64,000 bases of DNA, taken from NCBI GenBank assembly GCA_017440575.1, contig JAFSGY010000028.1, forward strand, positions 62,001-126,000, in the 5' to 3' direction. The position numbers and the translations under genes were made by a program. The notes below the pieces were generated by a model, which had not been told where the DNA came from, ran no database searches, and saw only the letters and a program-made list of their open reading frames with translations. Below, piece after piece: positions 63,715 to 64,000 of this stretch. The stretch's first letter is position 1. Each line of letters begins with the position of its first letter. The DNA comes from Lachnospiraceae bacterium. Its GTDB lineage: Bacteria; Bacillota; Clostridia; Lachnospirales; Lachnospiraceae.

Positions 63715-64000
63715 ATGCAGATGTATATAGCAACGATTCTATTGTGCTTTATTCCTGGAATGATAGCAACACTGGTTCGTTTTGTGATAAATAAGAAAAA
63801 AATAGGGATATTACGAGAGCTTTTATTCTATGCAGCATCCTTTATGGGAGTATTGGCAGGAATCAAATGTGTTGTTGGTTTTCGCACAGTAACGATATTT
63901 GAGAGCTTTGTAGATATTGATTTTACAACATTTCGAAATTATCTGGTATTATTGCTGGTAATGGCTTGCATCATTCCTGTGGTACTTTATTTTATAACAA
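63715..64000 (+). CDS. Membrane protein, 5' part only (cut by window end)
   Basis: An open frame starts at ATG 63715 after GGAGG and stays open for 95 codons to the window end. The predicted peptide begins MQMYIATILLCFIPG and has about three hydrophobic segments (about 4-22, 36-54 and 77-95). Family cannot be told from this piece; context suggests another membrane component of the locus. Confidence 0.7.
   Translation, partial: MQMYIATILLCFIPGMIATLVRFVINKKKIGILRELLFYAASFMGVLAGIKCVVGFRTVTIFESFVDIDFTTFRNYLVLLLVMACIIPVVLYFIT

Noticed and set aside
1..64000. CRISPR arrays, tRNA/rRNA genes, insertion sequences
   Set aside because: No regular repeat-spacer array, no tRNA-like cloverleaf or rRNA segment and no transposase-like protein was noticed on either strand.

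Overview
The window looks like a chromosomal segment of a low-GC Firmicute, most likely a gut-type Lachnospiraceae (Clostridia). The evidence is the cdaA-cdaR-glmM operon, an HPr with both His15 and Ser46, a Spo0A-type effector domain, strong AGGAGG ribosome-binding sites and AT-rich codon use. The family-level placement is inference. Nearly everything is on the plus strand; only the DUF212 gene at 6580-7035 is on the minus strand. No gene-free stretch reaches 300 bases: the longest (7036-7248) holds two divergent promoters.

Layout. (1) 22-6550: housekeeping block with c-di-AMP synthesis (cdaA, cdaR), glmM, HPr, a terminator, leuA and an isolated rfbD. (2) 7249-23352: GDP-L-fucose genes (gmd, fcl), a stand-alone Spo0A DNA-binding domain, a polyprenyl-phosphate sugar synthase, a WcaJ-type initiating phosphoglycosyltransferase, a Wzz-like protein fused to a degenerate tyrosine-kinase-like domain, an EpsG-type membrane protein, several GT2/GT4 transferases, a GT52/polysialyltransferase-like protein and a PglK-like ABC flippase. 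(3) 23502-30741: all six steps of CMP-pseudaminic acid synthesis (PseB, C, H, G, I, F) plus a sugar N-formyltransferase and a PIG-L deacetylase. (4) 30815-40936: an acyltransferase, three large membrane proteins (two GT-C candidates and an O-antigen-ligase-like protein), a WecE-type aminotransferase and a GNAT-GT2 fusion. (5) 40951-50496: PglF, PglE and PglC homologues, an ATP-grasp ligase where an acetyltransferase would be expected, a PglA-like transferase, and a UDP-HexNAc dehydrogenase/4-epimerase pair expected to make UDP-GalNAcA. (6) 50516-60813: a DUF2334 deacetylase-like protein, four GT4 transferases, and two asparagine-synthetase-type amidotransferases around a TupA-like ATP-grasp. 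(7) 60826-64000: a GT39-like protein and two further membrane proteins, the last cut by the window edge.

Together groups 2-7 read as one large surface-glycan locus with at least two undecaprenyl-diphosphate assembly lines (WcaJ-type and PglC-type initiators) plus polyprenyl-phosphate sugar side-branching (two DPM/ArnC-type GT2 enzymes feeding several GT-C proteins). Sugars predicted from enzymes present are L-fucose, pseudaminic acid (perhaps N-formylated), Fuc4NAc-like, a bacillosamine-like 2,4-diamino sugar (perhaps amino-acylated) and GalNAcA (perhaps amidated). No Wzx flippase and no rmlA/B/C are seen in the window.

Predicted promoters at 7164, 23385, 25871, 33712, 38340 and 57885 and terminators at 3942, 6535, 25790 and 57836 divide the locus into transcription units. 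Three tandem double-hairpin elements (9289, 24498, 48057) sit between genes inside operons and are not terminators. All functional statements come from reading motifs; no database search was run.
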